DNA from: an uncultured Prevotellaceae bacterium
Lineage (GTDB): Bacteria > Bacteroidota > Bacteroidia > Bacteroidales > Bacteroidaceae
Direction: 5' to 3'
Assembly: GCA_900315095.1 (NCBI GenBank)
Contig: OMXS01000013.1
Location: forward strand, 1-64,000
Length of the DNA: 64,000 nt
Positions 16,937 to 25,889 of the stretch are shown here, in pieces (position 1 is the stretch's first letter; each line of letters begins with the position of its first letter). Under the pieces are notes generated by a model, which searched no databases, was not told the origin of the DNA, and was given only the letters and a program-made list of their open reading frames with translations. Made by a program: the position numbers and the translations under genes.

Positions 16937-19645
16937 TTAAATGCCACGATTCTTTTTTCGATATTCTGTAGGTGTCATTCCTACTGATTGCTTGAATATC
17001 TTAGAGAAGTATGAGGGCGATTCAAAACCGCATTGTATATAAATGTCTGTTATTGAGCTGTCAGTATTCTTTAGCATCTGCTTGGCGAACAGGATGCGGA
17101 ACTCTCGGATGTAGGTTGCGGTGTCCACATTGGTCAGCATCTTCACCTTGCGGTTTAATTGGCGCTGACTGATAAACATTTTTTCGGCAACAAGGGTTGA
17201 TCCTAGTGCCGTGTCGCCCATGTTTGCTTGGAGTATCTGGTGGAGTTGTGACATGAATTTCTGGTCGGCTGCCGAGGTGTCTATTTGCTCCACGCTATCA
17301 TCCAGCAGCGCATTGGAGTATTTGTCGCGCAACATGCGTCGCAGTTCGAGCAGTTTCTCCACGCGCAACATCAGCTCGTCGCTGTTGAATGGCTTAGTGA
17401 TGAAGGCATCAGCACCTGCCTCATAACTTTTAATGCGGTCGGCATTCTCGTTGCGTGCCGTTACCACAAGTATGGGTAGATGTTTCAGCAACTCACTTTT
17501 TCTGACATAGCTGCACAATTTGAAACCGTCCATTTCTGGCATCATAAGGTCTGTCACGATGATGTCTGGCACATATTCGAGTGCTTTTGCCAGTGCTTCT
17601 TTTCCGTTTGGTGCGTACATCACGCGGTATTTCTCACTCAGAATTTCACGCATATAACGTGCAACCTCTGAATTATCCTCCACCAGCAACACTTGCGGCT
17701 TTTCACCATCGGCAACATTTTCTACGTCATTATCATCCAATTCCGCTTGTTTGTTGTTCACTCCTGGTTCCACGACTGTGGTTCCTGTGGAGAGTACCGA
17801 TGGAATCCAACGAGGCAACTCGCGGTTTGAGTGCCGTTGAGGCAATGTTATTATAAAGAGTGTTCCTTTGCCTTCGATGCTCTTCACCTCTATGGTTCCT
17901 TTCATGGTAAGCACCATTTGCTGTGTCAGCGATAGCGAGATGCTTGTTCCGAGATTCGCTTCTGTGTTGCTGCCTTTGTATGATGGTTCGAAGATATGCG
18001 GCAGGTCTTTTGCAGCAATGCCTATTCCCGTGTCAGCAATATTCACCACCACCTTGTCGCCCTCTTTCTTCATTGTGACGATGATTCTACCTCCTCGCGG
18101 TGTAAACTTCAGAGAATTGGATATTAAGTTGGCGATAATTTTCTGCATAAAGCCAGGAATGAAGTCCATTTCTATATGTGGTTGCTTCGGTTCAAACTCT
18201 GTTGTGATGAGTTTTTCGGCAGCATTTATACGCAAACTCTCAATAACCATACGCATCAAAGCCACAGCATCACCTGTTTGCCAGCCGTTGTTTTCATACT
18301 CATCGCGCACCTTTGTGATGTCAAGCAGTTGGTTGACGAGGTTCAACAGCACGTCCGACTGTCCTATAATAGAATCGAAAGCCTTCTTTCGTTGCGGGTC
18401 GCTTTCCTTCTCCATCATGCGGTTTGCTTGTCCCTGTATCACGGTAATAGGAGTGCGGAACTCATGAGTGATATCGGCAAGAAAGTCCTGTCTCTGACTA
18501 TTCATACGTTCCACCATGCTCTGCTTCTGCGAACGCAGACGGGCGATGTAGAACAGGGCCACACTGAGGAACAAAAGTAGGAGCAACAGCGCAAGACTTC
18601 CCCAAATCACCACCTTGTGGATTGTAAGCATCGCCTCCTGCTCTTCAATGGTATTTTGTTTTTTAGCCACCTCGTATTGTGCGGCATAGTTCTCTTTCAG
18701 TTCGTTGGTGCGGTCGGTGTAAATGCTGTCTTTTAGGGTGTTGGCCTGTTGCATGTAACTCACGGCAAGCACCGGTTGCTGAGTCTTATATATGTCAGCC
18801 AGAATCTCAAGGTCTTGCAATAACAGGTATCGTACGCCCATGCTGCGTGCCATCTGTGCGCTCTGCTCGAGCACGTTCACCGCTTCGTTGCGCTTGCCCA
18901 TCTTTAGGTAGAGGTTGCCCAACTGTTTCATGTTGATGCACACCGATATGTTCTTTGGGCGACTCTTCATCATCTCGTTCGACTCAAGATAGCGTTTCTC
19001 AGCATTGGCGTAGTCACCCTTTGCGGCAAAAACATCAGCCATCTGCGACAGTCGGCGTCCCATCTTCAGCGAGTCGTTTGCTTCCTTGTCCTTCTCGTAA
19101 GCCAGTGTGGCAAACTGCAGCGCCTCATCGTAGTTTCCCTGTTTATTATACACTTCGCAGGCAATGCCAAGATGCACAGATGCCGACTTGGCATTGCCCA
19201 CGATGCGGTCCATCTCGAGCGAGCGGTCGATGAATTTCCGCGCGTTTTCATTGTCTTTTATAGATAGGTAAACGGCTGCGATGTTGTTATAGGCAGAGCC
19301 CATTGCCTCGTAGTCATGTCGCAGGCTGTCTATGTGAAGTGCCTTAAACCCCATCGTGATGGCCCTCTCTGCATCACTCGTTCGCATGTAGCAAGCACAG
19401 AGATGAGTGTAGCAGTCGCGCTGGTTTATAGTGTCTTCTGCTTCAATATAAATGGCCAAGGCCTTCTCTCCATACTCCTGTGCCTTTGCGAAATCATTAG
19501 AGTCGAAAGCATCGTACGAAGCCTCGAGCAGCGTGTCGGCCTCTGCCAATCCCGCTGTCTTATACACTTCGCCCGAATTTTTCCCTCCGCAAGCGCAGAG
19601 TAACAATAATAATAAGGAAGATAGAAATATAGAGAGATACTTCAT
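16937..19645 (-). CDS. Hybrid two-component system protein: TPR sensor, histidine kinase, receiver, AraC output
   Basis: 902 residues. The N-terminus (LLLLLLCACGGKNSG) is a lipoprotein-like signal. TPR-like repeats occupy about 30-330 (EYGEKALAIYIEAED, AYNNIAAVYLSI), probably periplasmic, and a transmembrane helix lies near 345-368. HisKA follows with phospho-acceptor His in DITHEFRTPI (near residue 394), then HATPase (NLISNSLKFTPRGG, DTGIGIAAKD). The receiver has VLLVEDNSEVARY and phospho-acceptor Asp in IIVTDLMMPEMDG (near 699). A C-terminal AraC HTH (FESPSYFSKIFKQSVGMTP) ends the protein. HTCS proteins usually control carbohydrate loci, but most have beta-propeller sensors, so the TPR sensor is a variant. 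CE2 and GH97 genes lie 2-5 kb away as possible targets. Confidence 0.93.
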   Translation of the reverse strand: MKYLSIFLSSLLLLLLCACGGKNSGEVYKTAGLAEADTLLEASYDAFDSNDFAKAQEYGEKALAIYIEAEDTINQRDCYTHLCACYMRTSDAERAITMGFKALHIDSLRHDYEAMGSAYNNIAAVYLSIKDNENARKFIDRSLEMDRIVGNAKSASVHLGIACEVYNKQGNYDEALQFATLAYEKDKEANDSLKMGRRLSQMADVFAAKGDYANAEKRYLESNEMMKSRPKNISVCINMKQLGNLYLKMGKRNEAVNVLEQSAQMARSMGVRYLLLQDLEILADIYKTQQPVLAVSYMQQANTLKDSIYTDRTNELKENYAAQYEVAKKQNTIEEQEAMLTIHKVVIWGSLALLLLLLFLSVALFYIARLRSQKQSMVERMNSQRQDFLADITHEFRTPITVIQGQANRMMEKESDPQRKKAFDSIIGQSDVLLNLVNQLLDITKVRDEYENNGWQTGDAVALMRMVIESLRINAAEKLITTEFEPKQPHIEMDFIPGFMQKIIANLISNSLKFTPRGGRIIVTMKKEGDKVVVNIADTGIGIAAKDLPHIFEPSYKGSNTEANLGTSISLSLTQQMVLTMKGTIEVKSIEGKGTLFIITLPQRHSNRELPRWIPSVLSTGTTVVEPGVNNKQAELDDNDVENVADGEKPQVLLVEDNSEVARYMREILSEKYRVMYAPNGKEALAKALEYVPDIIVTDLMMPEMDGFKLCSYVRKSELLKHLPILVVTARNENADRIKSYEAGADAFITKPFNSDELMLRVEKLLELRRMLRDKYSNALLDDSVEQIDTSAADQKFMSQLHQILQANMGDTALGSTLVAEKMFISQRQLNRKVKMLTNVDTATYIREFRILFAKQMLKNTDSSITDIYIQCGFESPSYFSKIFKQSVGMTPTEYRKKNRGI

Positions 19646-19749
19646 TCTTGTTTTACATAAAGGAGTTATTGGGATTTAAAGGGTGATATAGAGAACTATA
19701 TGGCATCGTTAATAATCAACACCTGTCATTCTTCACCCGACACTTAATT

Positions 19750-20181
19750 TCAAGGCATTCCTATTGTGAAATGATGGTAAAGATTTAGTGCTTCAGCTGT
19801 TATCTCAAAGATGGCGAAAGGCACAATGAAACTCCATTTCTTGCACACCTTATCGGTGATGTTAAGCAACTTCAGCTGGAAGTTCTTGCCTGTGGCCAGT
19901 CCTAAGATGCCCGCTATTGGGAAGATGATATATGCAGGAAAGAGCAGCAGAACATTTATGTTCATCTGCAGTGCTTCGGCAAAACGCCCGTGCGCTGTGA
20001 GCAGAAAAGCTCGTGTAACGCCGCATGTGGGACACGGAATGTGCCACACCAGTTTTGTGGGACACACCGTAATGGTTTCCCTATAGCTGCTGTCGGTCCA
20101 TCCAACTGCAAGCCACAGCAGCAGAGCAAACCACATGAGGTTGCATATCCACAGGGTTCTCCGTTCCTGCTTTGTCATCAT
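19750..20181 (-). CDS. DUF2752 membrane protein
   Basis: About 143 residues from MMTKQERRTLW. The ATG overlaps the stop of the TM2 gene (TGATG), so translation is probably coupled; a longer in-frame start would overlap that gene heavily. DUF2752 is recognised by IPCPTCGVTRAFLLTAHGRF with its Cys pair, flanked by transmembrane helices (ICNLMWFALLLWLAVGW; INVLLLFPAYIIFPIAGILG). The function is unknown. Confidence 0.85.
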   Translation of the reverse strand: MMTKQERRTLWICNLMWFALLLWLAVGWTDSSYRETITVCPTKLVWHIPCPTCGVTRAFLLTAHGRFAEALQMNINVLLLFPAYIIFPIAGILGLATGKNFQLKLLNITDKVCKKWSFIVPFAIFEITAEALNLYHHFTIGMP

Positions 20182-20516
20182 CAGAATATCTGCATCAGTT
20201 TTTCTGCATTCTTCTGCTTGGTGGCATCCATTATCAGAAACCAGTCTATGACGGTCCAAATGCCCAAGCCGCCACAGGTAACCAACTTCAGTATGCCCAT
20301 CGTAGTGTCTCCGATGTAGAAGCGGTCGATACCATACACACCGAGAACCAGCGACAGTACCAATGACACCAACGGACTCTTGAGGTCTGCAGCCAGAAAA
20401 ACATACTCCTTATCGTCGTCGAGCGACTCCAGTTTCTGACGTATGGCAAAAGCGTACTCTGGAGGAATCTTGCCTTGCAGGGATACGAGTATCGCGCTAA
20501 TTTTATTAGAATCCAT
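20181..20516 (-). CDS. TM2 domain-containing protein
   Basis: 111 residues: a cytoplasmic helical N-terminus (about 1-50) and the TM2 hairpin (VSLVLSLVLGVYGIDRFYIG ... LVTCGGLGIWTVIDWFLIMD). TM2 proteins are small membrane proteins of unknown function. It is paralogous to the gene at 20670-21008 and overlaps the DUF2752 gene. Confidence 0.9.
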   Translation of the reverse strand: MDSNKISAILVSLQGKIPPEYAFAIRQKLESLDDDKEYVFLAADLKSPLVSLVLSLVLGVYGIDRFYIGDTTMGILKLVTCGGLGIWTVIDWFLIMDATKQKNAEKLMQIF

Positions 20517-20587
20517 ATTAAATGCTGATTTTATATAAATCTTTAGTAAAGCATTCGCTGCATGAACACATTGCTCTTACATAAAGA

Positions 20588-20631
20588 AAAGACTATAAGC
20601 AACGTGCTGTTGCACGCTGCAAATAGTCTTT
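20588..20631 (-). terminator. Hairpin after the second TM2 gene
   Basis: AAAGACTAT (20588-20596) pairs with ATAGTCTTT (20623-20631), with CAACGTG/CACG pairing inside. It sits between the two TM2 genes on the minus strand. Confidence 0.7.
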
Positions 20632-20669
20632 GTGATTAAGTTTTGGAACGGACAAAATCCGGAACGGAA

Positions 20670-21008
20670 TTATCCGAGAACCTCCATGATCTTCTTGTAG
20701 TTGTACTGCTTGGTCATGTCACCGATCTTGAACCAGTCGATGATAGTCCAGATACCGCAACCACCACAGGTGAGGAGCTTGATAACACCATTTGTTGTGT
20801 CGCCCAGCATGAAGCGGTCAACGCCATAGCTACCAAGGAAGATAGAGATGATAAGCATCATTGTCTTGCCCTTCAGTGAAATAGCGTTCAGCAAGTTTGC
20901 CTTGTTGTCGTCTGCGTCTGCGAGCAGTTCACGAAGTTCGTTGATTTTCTCCTCTGGGAGATTCTCACTGTTCAGTGCTAAAAACTGATCAATCTGATTT
21001 GCGTCCAT
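20670..21008 (-). CDS. TM2 domain-containing protein (paralogue)
   Basis: 112 residues with the same layout as the neighbour: helical N-terminus ([20 protein letters not shown]) and TM2 hairpin ([20 protein letters not shown] ... [17 protein letters not shown]). Its own promoter lies about 105 bp upstream and a terminator follows it. Partial read-through may feed the TM2-DUF2752 pair. The function is unknown. Confidence 0.9.
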   Translation of the reverse strand: MDANQIDQFLALNSENLPEEKINELRELLADADDNKANLLNAISLKGKTMMLIISIFLGSYGVDRFMLGDTTNGVIKLLTCGGCGIWTIIDWFKIGDMTKQYNYKKIMEVLG

Positions 21009-21113
21009 AATTTATTTAAGTTTAGATTAATAATGTTACTACTTTCGTTTCTAATTTAAATTGCATTTATATGTCGGCATCGATAGATTCAAGCCATTTT
21101 CCTAAATGTGGTG

Positions 21114-21143
21114 CAAAGATAAAGATTTTACTTTATAATGCAA
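21114..21143 (-). promoter_or_regulatory. Promoter of the TM2 gene at 20670-21008
   Basis: On the minus strand TATCTTTG (21114-21121), with TTG at 21141-21143 and a 19-bp gap. Confidence 0.8.
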
Positions 21144-21228
21144 ACATTTTTTATCTTTTTTTTGCCAACATGTCCCTTTTTTCCTAAATTTTCTTATTAA
21201 AACTGAAAAACTAACGGGAAACAAACAG

Positions 21229-22320
21229 TTACCAATTCATCAGCGATTGCAGATAAGTGGTGAGCTCTTTAGCCATTTGTTCATGCTGAGCAATGCTTGG
21301 ATGCCAGTCTGCTCCATACCCCAAACTGCCGGTTTGCGGTGTCATGTCGAAGCGGTAAATCTCCTTATCGCCTGCTTTGCGGGCGCGGTTGCGCGTGTTG
21401 TCGAGTGCTTTTTTAACGATGTTAAGTTCCTCACCGCCAAGCATTGAGCCTGTCAGGAGCACTATCTTAGCATTAGGATAATATCCGCGGAGCGTTTTCA
21501 CAAAGTTATAATAAGCCTCCTCCAGCCGTGCTTGGTCAGCAATACCCGTTGAAGTGTCGTTGGTTCCAAGGTTGAGGCACACCACTTGCGGGGTGAATCG
21601 TGAGAAATCCCACAACTGCGACTTGTCGTGATAGTTGGTATATGGATATTCTGCCGGCATGCAGTCTGGGTTTCCGGTCTCAGGGCCATCATAGTTGCGA
21701 TATATGCCTATGCCGCTTCTGCATACTGCTTGATACTCGGCTCCCAATGCACGGGCAGTTCTGGCGGCGTAGGTGTAATAGTGATTCTCCGTCTCATTGC
21801 TGAAATGCTCGTTCGGGTCGTCACTTTCGCAGCCGTATCCGCATGTGATGCTGTTGCCGATAAATTCTATCTTGCGGTCCGGTCGAGGGCCTAGTCTCAT
21901 TAGAGCGCCATCCTCATCGAGGATAAATCCCCAGAATTCAGCCTTCAACTGATATCCTTCGATGATGTATGTGAGCTTCACATGATGCTCGCCTGCTGGC
22001 AACGCCGTAGCCAACTGCACTATGCTGTCCTGCTTGCCGGTGAACGCCACCTTGAACGGTTCTGCGTGGTCAATCTCCGCCATGAAGTAACCGCTCTCTG
22101 GCTTTGCCATCATTCGCAGCGAAGTTCCTGTGAAGCGTGCCTCTATCTGCACGCCGGGATAGACAAACATCGGGCGGAACGGGTCGTTGATGTTTATTCT
22201 TCCAGTGTATCGTATGTTGAGGTCGGTGGGCAGAATCACCGTTCCTTTAGGCTTCACTGGCGATGCATTCATGGTGATGCAAGCTACCAAGAAAGTGATG
22301 AAAAGAATGATTTTTCTCAT
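21229..22320 (-). CDS. Secreted SGNH esterase, carbohydrate esterase family 2 type
   Basis: 363 residues with a cleavable signal (KIILFITFLVACITMNAS). The N-terminal jelly-roll (about 30-135, INDPFRPMFVYPGVQIEARF) precedes an SGNH hydrolase domain. The catalytic Ser lies in IEFIGNSITCGYG, block III in VVCLNLGTNDTS, and the Asp/His in YGADWHPSIAQHEQMA. This two-domain layout is that of CE2 acetyl esterases, which deacetylate plant polysaccharides or oligosaccharides. It is divergent from the GH97 gene, 131 bp away, each with its own promoter. Confidence 0.88.
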   Translation of the reverse strand: MRKIILFITFLVACITMNASPVKPKGTVILPTDLNIRYTGRININDPFRPMFVYPGVQIEARFTGTSLRMMAKPESGYFMAEIDHAEPFKVAFTGKQDSIVQLATALPAGEHHVKLTYIIEGYQLKAEFWGFILDEDGALMRLGPRPDRKIEFIGNSITCGYGCESDDPNEHFSNETENHYYTYAARTARALGAEYQAVCRSGIGIYRNYDGPETGNPDCMPAEYPYTNYHDKSQLWDFSRFTPQVVCLNLGTNDTSTGIADQARLEEAYYNFVKTLRGYYPNAKIVLLTGSMLGGEELNIVKKALDNTRNRARKAGDKEIYRFDMTPQTGSLGYGADWHPSIAQHEQMAKELTTYLQSLMNW

Positions 22321-22351
22321 TGATTATTGCAGTTTTATTTGTTTCGTTGTG

Positions 22352-22382
22352 CAAAAGTAAAGAATTATTTTTTAAGAACCAA
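22352..22382 (-). promoter_or_regulatory. Promoter of the CE2 esterase gene
   Basis: On the minus strand TACTTTTG (22352-22359), with TTG at 22380-22382 and a 20-bp gap. Confidence 0.7.
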
Positions 22383-22385
22383 ATT

Positions 22386-22415
22386 TTGCCATATAAAGAA
22401 TAATGTGTATTTTTG
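22386..22415 (+). promoter_or_regulatory. Promoter of GH97-metY
   Basis: TTG (22386-22388), 19 bp, TATTTTTG (22408-22415), 36 bp before the ATG. Confidence 0.8.
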
Positions 22416-22451
22416 CAGACTTTAAAACTATAAAAAGAGAGAACTACTGAT

Positions 22452-24428
22452 ATGAAAAGACTATTTGCGGTATTTGCATTTGCTGTCGTGACTCTTGGAG
22501 TTATGGCAAAGGGCGGTGTCGGCCAAGTGAAATCGCCCGACGGAACAGTAACAGTGAGCATCGAGTGCGATGGAGTGTTAACGATAAGTGCCTCTCAAGA
22601 CGGCGTTGTTGTGCTTTCCCCGTCGGAAATAGGCATAGCAACTGCTGATGGCAAAACGCCTCTGAAGGTTAAGAAGACAGAGAAGAGCAGCACCGACAGA
22701 ACAATAGCGATGCCGGTATATAAGAGGAAAGAGGTGCGCGACCACTATAACGAGCTGCGCCTGACGCTTTCAAATGGTTTCCGTCTTGACGTGCGTGCCT
22801 ATGACGACGGCATTGCCTACCGTTTCGTGAACATTCAGAAGGGAAAACAGCGCATCATAAATGAAGAGGTGGCACACTATAACTTCGCCGGCAACTACAA
22901 GGCATTCGTTCCTTATGTCAACGACAACCGCGGTGGCGAACGCTACTGCTATAGTTTCGAGTCGTACTATGACGAGCAGTCACTTTCGGAGATGTTCGCC
23001 GACAGCATTGCCACTACGCCGCTTGCTGTGTGCCTTCCGCAAGGCAAGAAGGCGGTGATTCTGGAGACTGGTGTTGAGAACTATCCCGGCATGTTCTTAA
23101 AAAAAGGCAATGGAAACCAGCTTGTTGCCGAGATGGCACCGTTGCCCGCAGAAGAGGAGATTGGCGGATTCTCACGCCTGAATCTTGTCCCTACTCGCCG
23201 CGAGTCCTTCATTGCGAGGATAAACTCTCAGCAGTCACTTCCTTGGCGTATAGTTGCCATCAGCCGGGAGGATAGGGAGCTGGCTGTTACCGATATCGCC
23301 ATGCGTCTGGCTCCACAGTGCCGCATCAAAGACACATCATGGATAAAGCCCGGAAAGGTGGCTTGGGACTGGTGGAACAACACCAACCTTACGGGCGTGG
23401 ACTTCCGTTCGGGAATGAACACGCCTACATATATGTATTACATTGACTTCGCTCGCGACAATAATCTCGAGTATATCATTATAGATGAAGGATGGAGTGG
23501 TGAGGAGTCTCTTATGGAATTGAGCAGCGAGATAGACCTTCCCGAACTGCTTGCATACGCTAAGGAACGTGGCATAGGCATCATCTTGTGGAGCAGTTGG
23601 CGCAATATGCTCAAGGACACGGAGGCTGTAATGAGCCACTATGCGGCAATGGGAGTGAAGGGATTTAAGATAGATTTCTTCGACCGCGACGACCAGAAGG
23701 TGATGGCTTCGGCGTTCCAGTTGGCCGAGATGGGTGCTCGTCACCACTTGCTGCTAGACTTCCACGGTCTGAAGCCTATGGGAGTGCAGTGCGCTTACCC
23801 CAATGTGGTGAACTTCGAGGGCGTGAAGGGACTTGAGAATGCTAAATGGGAGCCACGTGTTGGAGACGGTCCGATGCACGATTTCCCACGCTATGATGTG
23901 TCTATTCCTTACCTCCGCATGATGCCAGGACCGCTCGACTATACACCAGGAGCGATGAACAACGCCACGCGCGATAACTTCTTCGGCAACAACAATCACC
24001 CGATGAGTCAGGGAACACGCGTTCATCAGATGGCAATGTACATTATCTACGACGCGCCTCTGCAGATGCTGGCAGACAGTCCGACAAACTATAAGCATAA
24101 CCAAGAATGCACCGACTTTATCAGTCAGATACCAACGACCTTCGACGAGACAGTGGCTCTCGCAGGTGAGATGGGCGAATATGTGGCGATAGCAAAGCGC
24201 AAGGGCAACCGTTGGTATGTTGCGGCGATGACAAACTGGACTCCTCGCACTATCTCATTACCTATAGGAGCGCTTAATAATATTGGTACACGCGCAAAAG
24301 TATTCCGCGACGGCATCAATGCAGACAAGGATGCAACCGACTATCGGGCTGAGAACATCACGCTCAACGGCAACAGCATCAACGTCGAACTGGCTCCCGG
24401 CGGCGGATGGGCGGCAATAATAGAATAA
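22452..24428 (+). CDS. Glycoside hydrolase family 97, retaining (alpha-galactosidase-like)
   Basis: 658 residues, secreted (signal MKRLFAVFAFAVVTLGVMAK). The N-terminal beta-supersandwich (about 25-275) is followed by a TIM barrel (VAWDWWNNTNLTGVDFR, YIIIDEGWSGEESLMEL) and a C-terminal beta-sheet domain. The barrel carries an Asp in GVKGFKIDFFDRDDQKVM at the nucleophile position of retaining GH97 enzymes; inverting SusB-type members lack it and use Glu bases. This suggests an alpha-galactosidase-like retaining enzyme, acting in the periplasm or at the surface. metY follows 19 bp downstream, probably by co-transcription rather than shared function. Confidence 0.92.
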   Translation: MKRLFAVFAFAVVTLGVMAKGGVGQVKSPDGTVTVSIECDGVLTISASQDGVVVLSPSEIGIATADGKTPLKVKKTEKSSTDRTIAMPVYKRKEVRDHYNELRLTLSNGFRLDVRAYDDGIAYRFVNIQKGKQRIINEEVAHYNFAGNYKAFVPYVNDNRGGERYCYSFESYYDEQSLSEMFADSIATTPLAVCLPQGKKAVILETGVENYPGMFLKKGNGNQLVAEMAPLPAEEEIGGFSRLNLVPTRRESFIARINSQQSLPWRIVAISREDRELAVTDIAMRLAPQCRIKDTSWIKPGKVAWDWWNNTNLTGVDFRSGMNTPTYMYYIDFARDNNLEYIIIDEGWSGEESLMELSSEIDLPELLAYAKERGIGIILWSSWRNMLKDTEAVMSHYAAMGVKGFKIDFFDRDDQKVMASAFQLAEMGARHHLLLDFHGLKPMGVQCAYPNVVNFEGVKGLENAKWEPRVGDGPMHDFPRYDVSIPYLRMMPGPLDYTPGAMNNATRDNFFGNNNHPMSQGTRVHQMAMYIIYDAPLQMLADSPTNYKHNQECTDFISQIPTTFDETVALAGEMGEYVAIAKRKGNRWYVAAMTNWTPRTISLPIGALNNIGTRAKVFRDGINADKDATDYRAENITLNGNSINVELAPGGGWAAIIE

Positions 24429-24447
24429 AAACAACATAACAGTAAAG

Positions 24448-25734
24448 ATGAAAAAGAATCTAAAACAAGCCACGCTCTGCGTACAGGCAGGGTGGCAACC
24501 GAAGAATGGAGAATCGCGAGTGCTGCCGATAGTGCAGAGCACAACATTCAAATATGACAACAGCGAAGAGATGGCGATGCTCTTCGACCTTAAGAAAGAG
24601 GGTTATTTCTATACCCGTTTGCAAAACCCAACCAATGATGCGGTGGCAAGCAAGATAGCTGCTCTCGAGGGCGGTGTCGGCGCGGTGCTCACAAGTAGCG
24701 GACAGGCAGCAAACTTCTATGCCATTTTCAATATCTGCGAGGCAGGCAGTCACATTGTCACTTCCAATGAAATCTACGGCGGAACATTCAACCTCTTCGG
24801 TGTCACTCTTAAGAAACTGGGCATCGAATGCACCTTTGTAAACCCCGAGGCAAGTGAGGAAGAGATACAGCAGGCTTTCCGTCCGAATACCAAGGCATTG
24901 TTTGGCGAGACCATAACAAACCCTGGCTGCAACGTGCTCGACATAGAGAAGTTTGCGCACATAGCACATCGCAACGGCGTACCTCTCATCATAGACAACA
25001 CATTTGCGACTCCGATAAACTGCCGCCCGTTTGAGTGGGGTGCGGACATCGTCACCCATTCAACGACGAAATATATGGACGGACATGCCACACAGGTGGG
25101 CGGTTGTGTCGTTGACAGCGGCAATTTCGACTGGGATGCGCATGCAGAGAAGTTCCCGGGACTCACTACACCTGACGAGAGTTACCACGGACTGACCTAT
25201 ACAAAACAGTTTGGACGTATGGCATATTGTACCAAACTGGTGAGCCAGCTGATGCGTGACCTCGGTTCTATTCCTGCTCCGCAGAACTCGTTCTTGCTGA
25301 ACCTTGGACTCGAAACGCTACATCTCCGCATGCCTCAGCATTGCAGGAATGCACTCGCTGTGGCTCGTTTCCTGCACGATGACCCGCGCGTGGCATGGGT
25401 ACATTATAGCGGTCTGGAGGACGATCCAAACTATGAGCGCGCTCAAAAATATCTGCCTAACGGTTCTTGTGGCGTGCTTGCCTTCGGACTAAAAGGTGAC
25501 CGTGAGACAGCCATCAAGTTTATGGATGCTCTGCAGCTTATCTGCATCGTGACGCATGTTGCCGATGCGCGCACTTGTGTGCTCCATCCCGCCAGCCATA
25601 CCCATCGCCAGCTCACTGACGAGCAACTGCGTGAGGCAGGCGTAGCACCCGACCTTATCCGCCTGAGTGTAGGTATAGAGGACGTAACAGATATCATCGA
25701 CGACCTGAAGCAAGCCCTTCAGACAATTGGTTGA
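24448..25734 (+). CDS. metY: O-acetylhomoserine aminocarboxypropyltransferase (sulfhydrylase)
   Basis: 428 residues, PLP-dependent Cys/Met metabolism family. It makes homocysteine from O-acetylhomoserine and sulfide. The PLP lysine lies in TLTHSTTKY-like context (IVTHSTTKYMDGHATQVGG), with YTRLQNPTNDAVASKIAALE and the C-terminal LSVGIEDVTDIIDDL. The length, about 430, fits MetY rather than the shorter MetB/MetC. A strong terminator follows. Confidence 0.93.
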   Translation: MKKNLKQATLCVQAGWQPKNGESRVLPIVQSTTFKYDNSEEMAMLFDLKKEGYFYTRLQNPTNDAVASKIAALEGGVGAVLTSSGQAANFYAIFNICEAGSHIVTSNEIYGGTFNLFGVTLKKLGIECTFVNPEASEEEIQQAFRPNTKALFGETITNPGCNVLDIEKFAHIAHRNGVPLIIDNTFATPINCRPFEWGADIVTHSTTKYMDGHATQVGGCVVDSGNFDWDAHAEKFPGLTTPDESYHGLTYTKQFGRMAYCTKLVSQLMRDLGSIPAPQNSFLLNLGLETLHLRMPQHCRNALAVARFLHDDPRVAWVHYSGLEDDPNYERAQKYLPNGSCGVLAFGLKGDRETAIKFMDALQLICIVTHVADARTCVLHPASHTHRQLTDEQLREAGVAPDLIRLSVGIEDVTDIIDDLKQALQTIG

Positions 25735-25747
25735 GACCTATAATTTT

Positions 25748-25784
25748 AAGGCACGGAATAGGGAAATAACTTATTCCGTGCCTT
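25748..25784 (+). terminator. Intrinsic terminator of metY
   Basis: AAGGCACGGAATA (25748-25760) pairs with TATTCCGTGCCTT (25772-25784), a perfect 13-bp stem followed by CTTT. Confidence 0.85.
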
Positions 25785-25841
25785 CTTTGCAAATTAATTG
25801 CCCTAGGCGTGTCCCGCTTTATTTACAATTTACGTTAGGAG

Positions 25842-25888
25842 TTCTCCGCAAATTATTTTTCGTTTATTAGTGTTACATTTGCGGAGAA
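25842..25888 (-). terminator. Inverted repeat after the M50 protease gene
   Basis: TTCTCCGCAAAT (25842-25853) and ATTTGCGGAGAA (25877-25888) are a perfect 12-bp pair around an A+T-rich 23-nt loop, directly after the stop at 25890. Confidence 0.65.
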
Positions 25889-25889
25889 A

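Noticed and set aside
17868-18467. 199-aa plus-strand ORF opposite the sensor kinase
   Set aside because: Antisense of the HisKA/HATPase region with no start signal or domain.
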